Of a stretch of DNA of 64,000 nt, positions 45,068 to 55,083 are shown one piece after another. Under the pieces are notes generated by a model that saw only the letters and a list, made by a program, of their open reading frames with translations, was not told the origin of the DNA and made no database searches. The number at the start of each line of letters is the position of its first letter. The first letter of the stretch is position 1. Both the position numbers and the translations under genes were made by a program. Origin of the DNA: Paenibacillus sp. SYP-B3998 (GTDB lineage: Bacteria; Bacillota; Bacilli; Paenibacillales; NBRC-103111); NCBI RefSeq assembly GCF_010820665.1, contig NZ_JAAIKC010000006.1, forward strand, positions 1 through 64,000. The letters are read 5' to 3'.

Positions 45068-47059
45068 TCAATTCAATTTGAATTTCTCCACGAGCAGTTG
45101 AAGTTCTTGGGCATGTTTGGCCAACACTTGAGAGGATGAAGAAATCTCTTCCATAGAAGCAAGCTGCTGCTCAGTTGCTGCCGAGATATTCTCTGATCCG
45201 GATGCAATTCGATCAGAGACGAGCGAAACATTTTCCAATGAATAAACAACTTGATCCGAACTTGCGGATATTTGCTGGGAAGCAGCGGAAATTTGTTGAA
45301 TTTGATCTGTAACTTCGTTAACTGAACGGTTGATTTTACTAAATGCTTCATCCGCATTTTCAACGGCAACAATCCCTTGTTTGACGTCTTCTGCGCCTTT
45401 TTTGGCATTACCAATGACCTTTTCGATAACCTCTTGTACAGTTATAATTCGCTGAGAGATACGCTCAGCGGACACTCTTGACTGTTCGGCTAGCTTACGA
45501 ACCTCTGAGGCAACCACAGCGAAACCGCGACCACTCTCTCCTGCGCGTGCTGCCTCAATGGCCGCATTAAGTGACAGAAGATTAGTTTGCGTCGCAATGT
45601 CCCCAATGACGGCTACAATTTGCCCAATTTCGGCAGAATGCTCGCCAAGCTCCTGAACAGTCAAGGTAAATTCGGACATGAACGTGTTAATCGCATTCAT
45701 TTCCCTTACGACGGATTTCACAGTTTCATTACCCTCTTTGGCAAATTCCGTGGCATGGATAGCGGAGAGAGAAACCATCTGAGCGTTATTTGTCACGTCC
45801 TGCACGCCTGTTGACATATCGGTCATGGATTGCAAGCTTTCTTTCACGATCGTTGCTTGTTTTTCCGTTCCTTCCGCCATTTCCTCCGTAATTTGAGCAA
45901 CCTGTTCTGTCGCTTTGGCCGTCTCATCCGCATTGATTGACAACTGTTCCGATGTGAAAGCCAGTTGCAATGCTGTTTCACTCACATCCCCGATGACGGT
46001 GCGAAGCGAGAGACTCATACGGTTGAAGCTTTCGCCAAGCCTACCCAGCTCATCATTGCTCCTTACGGGTACGCTAATTGTTAAATCGCCAGAGCTGATC
46101 TGATCGGACGCCTTCAATAGCCTCCCCAGTGGCTTGATAATAGAGTTAAGAATGAAATAGACCATAATTCCGCCTAGGATCAGGAACACAACAATACAGG
46201 CGATGGTTGTCAACATAATGGATCGTGCAGCCTGAGCAACCTCATCATTCAATAAGGTTCCAACCACTACCCAGCCGGTAAGTTCGTTAGTTTTGTAGAA
46301 GTCTACACGTTGGCTCCCATTTTTGTTATATTGGATTTCGCCCGTCTTTTGATCATACATTTGCTTAAAACGCTCGTCATTTGCCTCACTTCCAGATTTC
46401 TCGCTTGGGTCAATCAGATAGTGACTTTTCCGGTCTAAAATATAGACATATCCTTGTTTACCAACTTTCGTGCGATTTACCGTATCAGCAAGTGATTTCA
46501 AAGATAAACTGATGGACACTACCCCATGATCATCATGTGAGGTTTCCGAGACGGTGACAACGACATTGCCTGTGTTGCTTGAGATATATGGATCTATCAC
46601 ATTAGGCTTTCCTTTGTTAGCGATAGCTGTCATAAACCAAGGCCTTTTTCGAGGGTCATATTCCGGTGGATTCACCGCACTCTTGGGTGAGTTGATGTAC
46701 ACCCCTTTATCAGTCCCCACAGATGCGAGCTCAACATTAGGGTGCTTATCCTTATAAGCGTCTAGCATAGCCCGTACGAACGTATCTTCGTTTCCTTGCA
46801 CAGGGCCAATTGATCCCAGGTTTAAACGATCTGCCATAAAATCAACGTTGTCCTTGGTGTCCTGAATGATTTGGTTGATTTGATCGTTCAAGAGCTCGAC
46901 CTTGGATTGGGCCTCCTCCTTCATTTTCTCCTCTACCTTACTCTGCGCCGTCATGGCAGAGATCAAGCCCACGCTAACGCTTGGTACCAAAAGGATAATC
47001 GAGAAGGATAGAATCAATTTACTCTTTACATTAAATCCAGGAAGCCTTAATTTCCACAT
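45068..47059 (-). CDS. Methyl-accepting chemotaxis protein with Cache sensor
   Basis: A 663-residue receptor. TM1 at about 13-35, a large extracellular double Cache domain (about 40-280; [28 protein letters not shown] and [12 protein letters not shown] are typical dCache_1 features), TM2 at about 285-307, HAMP, and signalling hairpin tip [21 protein letters not shown]. dCache receptors often sense amino acids or amines. AGAGGTGCC precedes the ATG. Confidence 0.95.
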   Translation of the reverse strand: MWKLRLPGFNVKSKLILSFSIILLVPSVSVGLISAMTAQSKVEEKMKEEAQSKVELLNDQINQIIQDTKDNVDFMADRLNLGSIGPVQGNEDTFVRAMLDAYKDKHPNVELASVGTDKGVYINSPKSAVNPPEYDPRKRPWFMTAIANKGKPNVIDPYISSNTGNVVVTVSETSHDDHGVVSISLSLKSLADTVNRTKVGKQGYVYILDRKSHYLIDPSEKSGSEANDERFKQMYDQKTGEIQYNKNGSQRVDFYKTNELTGWVVVGTLLNDEVAQAARSIMLTTIACIVVFLILGGIMVYFILNSIIKPLGRLLKASDQISSGDLTISVPVRSNDELGRLGESFNRMSLSLRTVIGDVSETALQLAFTSEQLSINADETAKATEQVAQITEEMAEGTEKQATIVKESLQSMTDMSTGVQDVTNNAQMVSLSAIHATEFAKEGNETVKSVVREMNAINTFMSEFTLTVQELGEHSAEIGQIVAVIGDIATQTNLLSLNAAIEAARAGESGRGFAVVASEVRKLAEQSRVSAERISQRIITVQEVIEKVIGNAKKGAEDVKQGIVAVENADEAFSKINRSVNEVTDQIQQISAASQQISASSDQVVYSLENVSLVSDRIASGSENISAATEQQLASMEEISSSSQVLAKHAQELQLLVEKFKLN

Positions 47060-47203
47060 GTTACGGGCACCTCTTCGTCTGTTTTGGAAGCAAGAAGATA
47101 TTCAGAAATTGTATCTTTCGCTTGATTTCATTTTCATTCGACAAATTTCAGCAATAGCCCTTTGAATTTCGTTCCAAGTTTGTCTATAGATTCTTTAAAT
47201 GAA

Positions 47204-47227
47204 GAAAAGGCTGCACGCGGCAGCCTC
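47204..47227 (-). terminator. Terminator of the GNAT gene
   Basis: GGCTGC/GCAGCC stem with a 6-nt loop and a T-rich tail on the minus strand. Confidence 0.8.
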
Positions 47228-47259
47228 CCACTTCGTTATGCAATTTTACGCACCATTAT

Positions 47260-47727
47260 CTATAAGTTCTTTTTCATTCTCCAAATTTCATAGATGTTTG
47301 ATTCTTCTTGCCACTTCGTTAATCCAGATTTTTCATAGAACCTTAAGGCTGCAGCATTACTAGGAGATACGCATAAATGGTATTCAGTGATATCATTCTT
47401 CCGAAAAAAGTTCTCAGCATACTCCAACAGTTCCTTACCATAACCTTTCCCTCGATACTCAGAAATAAGGTAAAAAAGATTTACATACCCAATATTTTCA
47501 CCTTCATAAATAAGAATTTGAAGCTCAATTTGCCCGATCGTTTTCCCTTCAACTTCAACAAGAACTAATCCCTCAGGAAAGCGCTTAGCTCGCTCTTGAA
47601 TTCGGCTTACATAGGTATCTTCATCGCCAAAACCTTCTTCATTCCCGAAGCTCACAACGTATGATTCTTTACGAAAAGACACGATAGTATTCCTATCTTT
47701 TATAACATCTATCGTTCTGAAAAACAT
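47260..47727 (-). CDS. GNAT-family N-acetyltransferase
   Basis: A 155-residue protein with the GNAT core: YVNLFYLISEYRGKGYGKELLEYAENFF contains the R-G-K-G-Y-G acetyl-CoA loop, and CVSPSNAAALRFYEKSGL is the C-terminal motif. Substrate unknown. AGGAGG is directly upstream of the ATG. Single gene. Confidence 0.9.
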   Translation of the reverse strand: MFFRTIDVIKDRNTIVSFRKESYVVSFGNEEGFGDEDTYVSRIQERAKRFPEGLVLVEVEGKTIGQIELQILIYEGENIGYVNLFYLISEYRGKGYGKELLEYAENFFRKNDITEYHLCVSPSNAAALRFYEKSGLTKWQEESNIYEIWRMKKNL

Positions 47728-47849
47728 AATCCCCCTCCTATATACACCTGATTTGATTTCATTAGCCTAGCGTTTCCCTTACCCTAAGAATAATTAAATG
47801 GATATGAGAAAACAATATAATTACAACCAAAAAACGGAGGTAGTTAGAC

Positions 47850-48029
47850 TTGGACATACAACGAGCAAATGAGATTGCTGCTTCATCTGTTATGGTTAAT
47901 GTCTCTTATGAAGGGGTTCCAATTTATATCCAACATGTTAATGAACCTAATGAAATGGCTAGAATTTATCCCCTTAATCAGCCTGATAAGGAGCAAAATG
48001 TTCCTTTACACACCTTAAAAGAGTTCTAA
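47850..48029 (+). CDS. sspH: H-type small acid-soluble spore protein
   Basis: Starting at a TTG with CGGAGG 9 nt upstream, 59 codons encode MDIQRANEIAASSVMVNVSY, then GVPIYIQHVNEPNEMARIYPL and VPLHTLKEF. Length and pattern match SspH minor spore proteins. Expected to be made in the forespore. It lies between the GNAT gene and a strong terminator. Confidence 0.85.
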   Translation: MDIQRANEIAASSVMVNVSYEGVPIYIQHVNEPNEMARIYPLNQPDKEQNVPLHTLKEF

Positions 48030-48056
48030 AATTAATTTCTAGGTTCAGATGGAGTA

Positions 48057-48108
48057 AAAGACGAAAAACCTACCATCCCATTTTGGGACAGTGGGCTTTC
48101 GTCTTTTA
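48057..48108 (+). terminator. Terminator of sspH
   Basis: AAAAGACGAAA/TTTCGTCTTTT arms around an imperfect inner CCCA/TGGG stem. Confidence 0.8.
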
Positions 48109-48208
48109 TCAATACAAAACAAAGCAGATACAACTATCGTCTTTCAGGTCTTTTTACAGAAGCTCAAACGATAATGAAGACGCATTCAAATTACAAGGAT
48201 GAATAATC

Positions 48209-49564
48209 CTATTTCAGCAACCACAATGCAGGAACATTAGGCGGTTCCCATCCCACAAGTGAGGTATGTGCTTGACGAACTTCATATGTCTGACCGTTGT
48301 AAGATACGAGCGTACCTACTGTATAGGCTATATTCGGCGCCCAAGGTGCAACTATAGAACCTGTTGTCGTAAAACTGATTGCGTTACTGTTAGCCGATAC
48401 ATTGCCAGCAGCGTCGATTGCACGCACTGTAAACGTATACAATGTATTGGCAGTCAATCCTGTCACCTTATAAGTTAGAGTAGTTCCATTAGCAGTCGTA
48501 GCTACCAAAGTTGAACCATTATAAATTTTGTATCCGGTTACCCCAACGTTATCCATTGAAGCGCCCCAAGTTAGTGTTGCACTTGTAGCGGCAACGTTCG
48601 AGGACGATAAATTCGTTGGTGCCGTCGGCGCTGTGTTATCTACAGGCAAGGAAAGCGTAGTGAACGTGACCGCATTACTTGCTACTGACGTATTTCCAGC
48701 GGCGTCGATCGCACGGAGGGTATACGTGTATAATGTATTTGCAGTCAGCCCCGTGAGATTGTACGTTAAGGTAGTTCCATTGGCTGTTGTAGCCACCAAA
48801 TTCGTGCCGTTATAAATTTTGTATCCGCTTACAGCTACATTATCGGTTGCCGCACCCCAAGTCAATGTTGCACTTGTTGCTGCTACATTGGAGGAAGTCA
48901 AGTTCGTTGGTGCCGTAGGGGCTGTCGTATCGCCAGGAGTCCCACCGCCAAAATCAACGTCGATAACGTTATAGAACGCATTAGCTGTGTCATAAATTTC
49001 CCAAACAGCCAAAATAACTTGATACCCTGTTCGGCTAGGAACACTACAAGTATCCGAGTAGGAATGAGGTGGTTGCTTTCCTTTATAGTCCACGTTACAG
49101 AATGGCGTCAGATCAAACGATGCCCGGCTAAGAGGCGCGTTTGGATCCCAGTTTTGTTTAGTGATATAGTATTTCCAACTTGTCGTTGCATGATTGGCCT
49201 CAATCGTCCAATGAAACGTAGTCGTCCCAGGTGTAATTGCCACTTTACTCCAGCGAGTTGCCGACTGTTGGTCAAGTTCCGGGAAAGCGCCGGAAGCGCT
49301 TGCAATTTTACCATCCGCGGGCCCAGCCGCTGGGAATCCTTTGAGAGCTTCCAAACTTTGCGGTTCATAAATGATAGCGCCACAGTTTTTATTAGTTCCG
49401 TCTGCGCATAAGTCAGGGCGGCTGCTCGGTGAATCAATATAACCATGGGCCAAAGCTTTACTTGAAAATAAAAGCGCTGCCAGCATCATCACAAGAAGCA
49501 TTCCGCTTGTGATCAACACCCTTAAGCAAAGTTGATTGGATAATCGACTGTACGTCAAATTCAT
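48209..49564 (-). CDS. Lytic polysaccharide monooxygenase (AA10) with FnIII and chitin-binding domains
   Basis: A 451-residue secreted copper enzyme. Signal peptide to residue 39 (SSKALA), so mature His40 ([10 protein letters not shown]) and a later His ([11 protein letters not shown]) form the histidine brace; DVDFGG closes the catalytic domain. Two fibronectin III domains with near-identical stretches ([19 protein letters not shown]) follow, then a C-terminal CBM5/12 ([12 protein letters not shown]... [13 protein letters not shown]). It oxidatively cleaves chitin or cellulose. The ATG at 49564 sits directly behind AAGGAGGAG. Confidence 0.95.
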   Translation of the reverse strand: MNLTYSRLSNQLCLRVLITSGMLLVMMLAALLFSSKALAHGYIDSPSSRPDLCADGTNKNCGAIIYEPQSLEALKGFPAAGPADGKIASASGAFPELDQQSATRWSKVAITPGTTTFHWTIEANHATTSWKYYITKQNWDPNAPLSRASFDLTPFCNVDYKGKQPPHSYSDTCSVPSRTGYQVILAVWEIYDTANAFYNVIDVDFGGGTPGDTTAPTAPTNLTSSNVAATSATLTWGAATDNVAVSGYKIYNGTNLVATTANGTTLTYNLTGLTANTLYTYTLRAIDAAGNTSVASNAVTFTTLSLPVDNTAPTAPTNLSSSNVAATSATLTWGASMDNVGVTGYKIYNGSTLVATTANGTTLTYKVTGLTANTLYTFTVRAIDAAGNVSANSNAISFTTTGSIVAPWAPNIAYTVGTLVSYNGQTYEVRQAHTSLVGWEPPNVPALWLLK

Positions 49565-49705
49565 TCTCCTCCTTAAATTTAGATAGGTCACACATTACTC
49601 ATTGCTATAACATCATTGCTTGCTTTTGATCAACTCCCTCCCTTTGAACGATGTAGTAACAGCTCACACAAAACCACAGAAATAGCTCGCTGCAGCCTCC
49701 CTCCT

Positions 49706-49762
49706 TCAAAAACGTATATATAAACTCATAAAGAGCTTATATCGGACGGAATGATAGAACAT
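49706..49762 (-). CDS. Possible 18-aa leader peptide upstream of the LPMO gene
   Basis: Minus strand: GGCAGGAGG is followed 5 nt later by ATG and 18 codons (MFYHSVRYKLFMSLYIRF), then TGA. It lies about 140 bp ahead of the LPMO start on the same strand. The ribosome site is strong, but chance cannot be excluded. Composition is aromatic and basic. Confidence 0.3.
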   Translation of the reverse strand: MFYHSVRYKLFMSLYIRF

Positions 49763-50208
49763 ACCTACCTCCTGCCGTCTCTGTAGAGATCACTCTAAGG
49801 TGGCTGGTGTAAGCATATTGAAATAAGACCAAAACACAATATCAAGCAAAGTTAAGTTTGGCTGCTACGCATGTATGAAAGGAAAAAGCGCTGATTGGAT
49901 GTATGGAAAGGTGGTTGCTAACTTGACGTCGTTCTGAGGACGGAAAAGAGCAGATCGGAAAGCTAGAGGGATATTTGTCTCACTTGTTCAAAAATTCGAG
50001 CGTATCAAAGCTAAGCTTGAGAATCCATAAACAGGAGATTCACTATAATGATACACTTTGTAACGGAAATCCTCAACAACTACTTTTAACCATAAAACAA
50101 ATGCTAAGCGAGCTTCCTGCACTTGAAAATCAGGCAAATCCCGTCAGTAAATCAGGACTAATAATGAGTGCACATTGTATTCTTTTCGTGAATAAAGGGA
50201 ATGACATA
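49763..50208. other. Intergenic region between LPMO and htpG
   Basis: About 450 bases without a supported gene. A 87-codon frame (49975-50238, TTG start) is present but its end covers the htpG promoter. No other feature was recognised. Confidence 0.5.
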
Positions 50209-50237
50209 TTGACAATAAATATCAGTAATGTTATATA
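50209..50237 (+). promoter_or_regulatory. Sigma-A promoter of htpG
   Basis: TTGACA at 50209-50214, a 17-bp spacer, and TATATA at 50232-50237. The predicted transcription start (about 50244) immediately precedes the CIRCE element. Confidence 0.8.
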
Positions 50238-50245
50238 AATAATGA

Positions 50246-50272
50246 ATGGCACTCATTGGATGAGAGTGCTAA
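50246..50272 (+). promoter_or_regulatory. CIRCE operator (HrcA site)
   Basis: ATGGCACTC, nine bases, GAGTGCTAA. Compared with TTAGCACTC-N9-GAGTGCTAA, the right half is 9/9 and the left half 7/9. It sits just downstream of the sigma-A promoter, the normal position for HrcA repression of heat-shock genes. Confidence 0.85.
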
Positions 50273-50328
50273 CGAATTACGAAGATTTACTTGATTTTAC
50301 TCGTTAACTATTGAAGGGAGATTTTCTA

Positions 50329-52209
50329 GTGAAGAAAAAACAGTTTCAGGCAGAATCCAAGCGATTATTGGATATGATGATTAATTCCATCTATACACAA
50401 AAAGAGATTTTTCTGAGAGAACTCATTTCCAATTCTAGTGATGCGATCGACAAAATTTACTACAAGGCTTTAACCGACGATAACCTGGTCTTTGACAAAG
50501 ACAGTTATTTCATTAAAGTAACCGCCGATAAGGAAAATAGAACGTTGGTCATTCGTGATACCGGTATCGGTATGACGAAAGAAGATCTTGAAAGCCATCT
50601 CGGGATCATCGCCAAGAGCGGTTCGCTGGCATTCAAAAAAGAAAACGAAGCCAAAGACGGACACAATATTATCGGTCAATTCGGCGTCGGATTCTATTCC
50701 GCATTTATGGTAGCCGATGTAATTACCGTTATTAGTAAAGCTTTAGACGGCGAAGGCGCTTATAAGTGGGAGTCTACAGGCGCTGATGGGTATACCATTG
50801 AACCTTATGAGAAAGATGCTGTCGGCACCGAGATTATCTTGAAGATAAAAGAAAATACGGAAGATGAAAGCTTCGATGAATTTTTGGACGAGTACCGATT
50901 AAAAGCGATCATCAAAAAATATTCTGATTTCATCAGATACCCAATTAAAATGGATATCTCCGGCAAAAGGCTCAAAGAAGACAGCGATAATGAATTCGAA
51001 GATTATAAAGAGGAGCAAGCCGTCAATAGTATGGTTCCAATTTGGCGCAAAAATAAAAGCGAGCTTACTCCTGAAGATTATGAAAAATTTTATAACGAAA
51101 AACATTATGGCTACGACAAGCCGCTCAAGCATATCCATGTCAGCGCCGATGGAGCTGTAGTCTATCAAGCTATCTTGTATATTCCAGAGAGCATTCCTTT
51201 TGACTATTATTCCAAAGAATACGAAAAAGGGCTTGAGCTTTATGCCAATGGCGTATTGATCATGAATAAATGCGCCGACCTGATTCCTGATTATTTCAGC
51301 TTTGTCAAAGGAATGGTCGATTCAGAGAGTTTATCTTTAAACATATCCAGAGAAATGCTGCAGCATGACCGACAATTGAAGCTTATCGCTAAGAACATTA
51401 CGAGCAAAATTAAAAGCCAACTGCAAAGCTTATTGAAGGATGAAAGAGAAAAGTACGAGCAGTTCTACAAGAGCTTTGGCAGACAGTTAAAATTCGGAAT
51501 TTATAGTGACTATGGCACTCACAAAGACGTGCTGCAAGATTTAGTCATGTTCTACTCCTCCAAAGAGAAGAAGCTCGTAACCTTAGATGAATATGTAACA
51601 AACATGCCGGAAGATCAAAAATACATTTATTACGCTTCTGGGGAATCCAATGAAAGAATCGAAAAGCTTCCTCAGACAGAACTTGTATCTGAAAAAGGCT
51701 ACGAAATTCTTTATTTCACCGATGATATCGATGAATTCGCGATTAAAACGATTATGAAATACAAAGACAAAGAATTCAAATCCGTCTCCAGCGGTGATCT
51801 GGGCATTGAAGCGGATGAAGCACAGGACAATACGGATTCCGACAAAAATAACAACCAAGAGCTTTTCGAGCATATGACAAGCTTGCTATCGGATAAAGTA
51901 ACAAAAGTAAGAGCATCAAAAAGACTGAGATCCCATCCCGTATGCTTCTCAACCGATGGCGATGTCACTATCGAAATGGAAAAAATATTGAATGCAATGC
52001 CAAATAACCCGAACGTAAAAGCGGACAAGGTATTAGAAATCAATGTTCATCACGCTGTGTTTGAATCGTTGAAAGATGCTTTTGAGAAAGATAAGGACAA
52101 GCTGAATTTGTATACCGCACTGTTGTACAACCAAGCACTCTTGATCGAAGGCTTGCCGCTTCAAGACCCGGTTGAGTTTACAAATGATATCTGTAAGATC
52201 ATGGTTTAA
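50329..52209 (+). CDS. htpG: Chaperone HtpG (bacterial Hsp90)
   Basis: A 626-residue Hsp90. GHKL ATPase domain at about 1-220 with [19 protein letters not shown] and [11 protein letters not shown]; middle domain with the NISREMLQ motif region; C-terminal dimerisation domain. It folds and remodels cytoplasmic client proteins with ATP. The start is a GTG at 50329 with AAGGGAG upstream. The promoter and CIRCE site directly upstream predict HrcA-controlled heat induction. Confidence 0.97.
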   Translation: MKKKQFQAESKRLLDMMINSIYTQKEIFLRELISNSSDAIDKIYYKALTDDNLVFDKDSYFIKVTADKENRTLVIRDTGIGMTKEDLESHLGIIAKSGSLAFKKENEAKDGHNIIGQFGVGFYSAFMVADVITVISKALDGEGAYKWESTGADGYTIEPYEKDAVGTEIILKIKENTEDESFDEFLDEYRLKAIIKKYSDFIRYPIKMDISGKRLKEDSDNEFEDYKEEQAVNSMVPIWRKNKSELTPEDYEKFYNEKHYGYDKPLKHIHVSADGAVVYQAILYIPESIPFDYYSKEYEKGLELYANGVLIMNKCADLIPDYFSFVKGMVDSESLSLNISREMLQHDRQLKLIAKNITSKIKSQLQSLLKDEREKYEQFYKSFGRQLKFGIYSDYGTHKDVLQDLVMFYSSKEKKLVTLDEYVTNMPEDQKYIYYASGESNERIEKLPQTELVSEKGYEILYFTDDIDEFAIKTIMKYKDKEFKSVSSGDLGIEADEAQDNTDSDKNNNQELFEHMTSLLSDKVTKVRASKRLRSHPVCFSTDGDVTIEMEKILNAMPNNPNVKADKVLEINVHHAVFESLKDAFEKDKDKLNLYTALLYNQALLIEGLPLQDPVEFTNDICKIMV

Positions 52210-52237
52210 CAAAAAAGTGCTCTAATCGAACCGCCTA

Positions 52238-52264
52238 AGAAGAGGGAAACCTCTTCTTTTTTTG
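52238..52264 (+). terminator. Terminator of htpG
   Basis: AAGAAGAGG/CCTCTTCTT hairpin with GAAA loop and seven Ts. Confidence 0.9.
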
Positions 52265-52345
52265 TGCAAACTTTTTTTGTTAAGAATGAATAATAAACCA
52301 TTATCTCCACAAACTACACTCACACCACTTAAAGGAGTGAATCAA

Positions 52346-52561
52346 ATGGCTGGCAGAAGCAGCAACACACTAGTTGTCCCACAAGCAAGAGCAGCACTCG
52401 AACAATTGAAATACGAAGCTGCACAAGAATTAGGTATCCAGATTCCCCAAGATGGTTACTACGGTTATATGGCTACACGCGATACAGGCGCTATTGGAGG
52501 ACATATTACACGTAAGCTCGTACAATTGGCCGAACAACAATTAACAGGCTTTAAACGCTAA
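52346..52561 (+). CDS. Alpha/beta-type small acid-soluble spore protein
   Basis: A 71-residue SASP: VVPQARAALEQLKYEAAQELGI (the germination-protease cleavage region) and ATRDTGAIGGHITRKLVQLAEQ, the two conserved DNA-binding halves. It coats DNA in the forespore to give UV resistance. AAGGAG precedes the ATG at 52346. A paralogue lies at 61086. Confidence 0.95.
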   Translation: MAGRSSNTLVVPQARAALEQLKYEAAQELGIQIPQDGYYGYMATRDTGAIGGHITRKLVQLAEQQLTGFKR

Positions 52562-52589
52562 TTCAAGGATTGAGAAGCAAGTCAAACCA

Positions 52590-52636
52590 AAAAGACTGCA
52601 GCCACCCTTTCGTTCTTACGGTGAGTGCAGTCTTTT
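52590..52636. terminator. Bidirectional terminator
   Basis: AAAAGACTGCA/TGCAGTCTTTT arms around an imperfect inner stem separate the SASP gene from the convergent ligase gene. Confidence 0.85.
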
Positions 52637-52640
52637 ATAT

Positions 52641-53486
52641 TCAGATGACAAAATCCATGAACACGGGAGATCGTAACTTTCCGCTTCTTGTCCAATTTTT
52701 TGTTTTAATCTTGGCCATAAGCAATGGCTCCATGTAAGCAAAGCTCTTGTCTTCTTTATAAACGAGTCGGCTTTTGATACGATCTATAACTTGCTTGTGT
52801 TCTGGGGTAACACCGGACTCAATAACCCCCACAGAAACTTTAGATCCATTCGCAGCGTCAATCGAAGCTAGTAAGCCAAAATCACTTTTTCTATAACCTG
52901 AAATATAAACATCCGCATGCAGCCAATTAATCACTTTTTGCCATGAATTAGAACGTTTGCCGACAGTATATTTGGAATTCACATCAGAACGCTTGATGAC
53001 GATGCCCTCGAGTCCATCCTTCTGAATCTGCTCGAAATATTCTTTCGCTTTGCCTTCGAACAATTGAATTTTCTTATACTGCTCACTTTCAACCAAAGCT
53101 TGTTCAAGCAGTTCTCTCCGCTTTAATAAGGGTAAGCCCGTTACATCAATTCCCTTATAGCGAAGAATATCAAATGCATAAAACGTAACTGGTGTTTTAT
53201 TCTTGTTAGATAAGAATCTGGTTGACATCGCTTCATAATCAGGTTTCCCTTGTTGATCGATAATCATTAATTCGCCGTCAACGATAGTTCCTTCTGGCAA
53301 AGGGCATTTATGTAGCTCAGGGAATTTATTTGTAATCCGTATGTTTTGCTTCGTATAGATATATAACTCGTCCATATTGGAAATAACACAGCGAATGCCG
53401 TCTAATTTTTGCTCAACGACGTAGTTTTTACGGTTGAACGGTTTATTGTCTTTGGCGTCTTGTAGTAACATTGGAGAAATGAACAT
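52641..53486 (-). CDS. ATP-dependent DNA ligase
   Basis: A 281-residue ligase with adenylation domain and OB-fold. Nucleotide-binding motif EQKLDGIR with adenylated Lys27, motif III/IIIa (GTIVDGELMI, FYAFDILRY), motif IV (GLEGIVIKR) and motif V (SWQKVINWLHADV). Shorter than LigD; it contains no polymerase or nuclease domain. It resembles the stand-alone ligases that accompany Ku in bacilli, but Ku is not adjacent. The ATG at 53486 follows GAGGGTG. Confidence 0.85.
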   Translation of the reverse strand: MFISPMLLQDAKDNKPFNRKNYVVEQKLDGIRCVISNMDELYIYTKQNIRITNKFPELHKCPLPEGTIVDGELMIIDQQGKPDYEAMSTRFLSNKNKTPVTFYAFDILRYKGIDVTGLPLLKRRELLEQALVESEQYKKIQLFEGKAKEYFEQIQKDGLEGIVIKRSDVNSKYTVGKRSNSWQKVINWLHADVYISGYRKSDFGLLASIDAANGSKVSVGVIESGVTPEHKQVIDRIKSRLVYKEDKSFAYMEPLLMAKIKTKNWTRSGKLRSPVFMDFVI

Positions 53487-53647
53487 CGTTATCACCCTCA
53501 CAATATGTTACATCGAAGAACCGTTCCTGCCTATAGGAAGTTGAAGGAAGTACGAGCAGCTAGTTGAAGGACACAATTTATAGCATAATCCCTTTCAATC
53601 ACGAATATGCTATATGGCTTGTATCCCCCATTGAGAGGTGCTGCCCT

Positions 53648-53845
53648 ATGTTCCGTATCTACGTAATTGACAGTGACGAAAAGACCATCGAATTATCTTT
53701 CAGAGATTCGCAAGAATTATATAGGTTCGCTGATGTATTCATCGATCATGGCTACAAAGTGTTAATTGAAAAAGATAATCATGACGCGACAACTCAGATT
53801 AACAGCTCAGATTCGATTCATGCACAAAGGGATGAACGAAATTAG
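53648..53845 (+). CDS. Hypothetical small protein (65 aa)
   Basis: 65 codons after GAGAGGTG. N-terminus FRIYVIDSDEKTIELSFRDSQELYRFADVFIDHGYKV resembles an alpha/beta single domain; the C-terminus is polar. Not recognised. Its end overlaps the convergent EamA gene by 4 bp. Confidence 0.55.
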   Translation: MFRIYVIDSDEKTIELSFRDSQELYRFADVFIDHGYKVLIEKDNHDATTQINSSDSIHAQRDERN

Positions 53846-54819
53846 TTACTCGTCTTTTTTGTCTCTCGCTTACCGCGGCTCATCAACCATAAGGTGAGCC
53901 AAATTAAAACAAAACCAAACAGCTGTCCTAACGTTAATTCCTGACCGAATACGAGCCAATTAATAAGCACTCCCACAGCAGGAAAAGCCAGTTCGGCAAG
54001 CGTTGCGAAGAACGCCTTGGTCGATGATAAGCCTTTATAATAGAGGAGCATACTAATCAAGCCTGGGAAGAAAGCTTGGAACATAAGATTGACGCCAATG
54101 ATTATAAGCCCCGTTGTATGGCTATCAACATGCCAGGCATCTCCGCTAACCAAGAGCACGATCAGCAGCAAGGGTACGGCGAGTAAGAAACGTAGTGCAG
54201 TAACAACAGGAAAGTCAATGTTTTTCTGCAGTAAGTACTTGCCCATTACTGTCGACCCACCCCATAGGACAGCTGCCAAAATGGAGAATAAACAGCTCAT
54301 GGTACCCAGATCCTTCAAACCTAGTGCAGGTGATCCAAAACCGAATGTCAATAAATAAGTGCCTAGCAGCGCAACAAGAATATACATAAAAAATTTGGAA
54401 GGCAAAGATTCTTTAAGCATTAACCTTGCTAAAATAATCGCGAACAACGGCTGCAATTTCTGCAGCAGCAGGACGGCATTTGCACTTCCATGAGCAAAAG
54501 CCGAAGTAAAGAGGATGGTTGCGATCGCCGATCCCCCCCAAGATATAAAAAGAAACGCTCCAAGGACAGCCAATGTTAGCTTGCCAGTTAGGTTCTTACG
54601 AAATTTAATAAGAACTGGCAGCGCATAACACGCCAACAGCAAATGCTCAATGAAAACGATCTGAGCGGATGTGAAGCTCTTTAGCAATAAGATACGGAAA
54701 AGAGGATCAAGCCCCCATAGTGTAGCGCCCAGGGCGACATACCAGATCCCATGGATGCCCACGGTTCGCGAGGAAAGTCCATTTCTAGCTTTACTTCTTA
54801 AATCCATTGCATTTTCCAA
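53842..54819 (-). CDS. EamA/DMT-family transporter under FMN riboswitch
   Basis: A 325-residue inner-membrane protein with ten helices in two EamA repeats (GATLWGLDPLF and later LWGGSTVMGKYLL mark the repeat starts). The start is a TTG with AGGAGG 8 nt upstream. An FMN riboswitch and a terminator precede it on the same strand, so expression falls when FMN is abundant. This predicts riboflavin or a precursor as substrate, comparable with the DMT-type ImpX/RibN transporters described behind RFN elements. Sequence alone does not prove the substrate. Confidence 0.85.
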   Translation of the reverse strand: MENAMDLRSKARNGLSSRTVGIHGIWYVALGATLWGLDPLFRILLLKSFTSAQIVFIEHLLLACYALPVLIKFRKNLTGKLTLAVLGAFLFISWGGSAIATILFTSAFAHGSANAVLLLQKLQPLFAIILARLMLKESLPSKFFMYILVALLGTYLLTFGFGSPALGLKDLGTMSCLFSILAAVLWGGSTVMGKYLLQKNIDFPVVTALRFLLAVPLLLIVLLVSGDAWHVDSHTTGLIIIGVNLMFQAFFPGLISMLLYYKGLSSTKAFFATLAELAFPAVGVLINWLVFGQELTLGQLFGFVLIWLTLWLMSRGKRETKKTSN

Positions 54820-54867
54820 TTCAAAAACCTCCTAAGAATGTTTTGAATTGAACCTTCTGAAAGAAAC

Positions 54868-54903
54868 GATGCCCCCGTTTGACAAGCAACGGGGGCATCG
54901 ATA
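54868..54903 (-). terminator. Riboswitch expression-platform terminator
   Basis: GATGCCCCCGTT/AACGGGGGCATC stem with an 8-nt loop and a T-rich tail on the minus strand, between the FMN aptamer and the transporter start. Confidence 0.8.
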
Positions 54904-54940
54904 AACAACTCGTTAAAATGAATATTTTAACAAGCTGCTC

Positions 54941-55083
54941 TTCACCTTCTCCCATCCGGACTTTACCGTCGGCCTTGGAATTCCACCAAGTCAGTCCCAG
55001 CCAAAAGAGCCGGGAGTCGCGGGCTTGAGATACACGAACGTATCCTCACCGCCGGTAGGGAATTTCACCCAACCCCGAAGGTT
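54941..55083 (-). ncRNA. FMN riboswitch (RFN element)
   Basis: Minus strand from 55083 reads the conserved RFN blocks in order: GGGTGAAATTCCCTACCGGCGGT, a variable hairpin (GATACG/CGTATC), AAGCCCGCGA, GACTGACTTGGTGGAATTCC, CCGACGGTAAAGTCCGGATGGGAGAAGG. These are the P1 to P6 junction elements that bind FMN. The aptamer is followed by a terminator and the EamA gene. Confidence 0.97.

Noticed and set aside
49975-50238. An 87-codon frame (TTG start) upstream of htpG
   Set aside because: Its 3' end contains the htpG -35 and -10 boxes, it has weak ribosome-site spacing and no recognisable domain. The promoter/CIRCE reading explains the sequence better.
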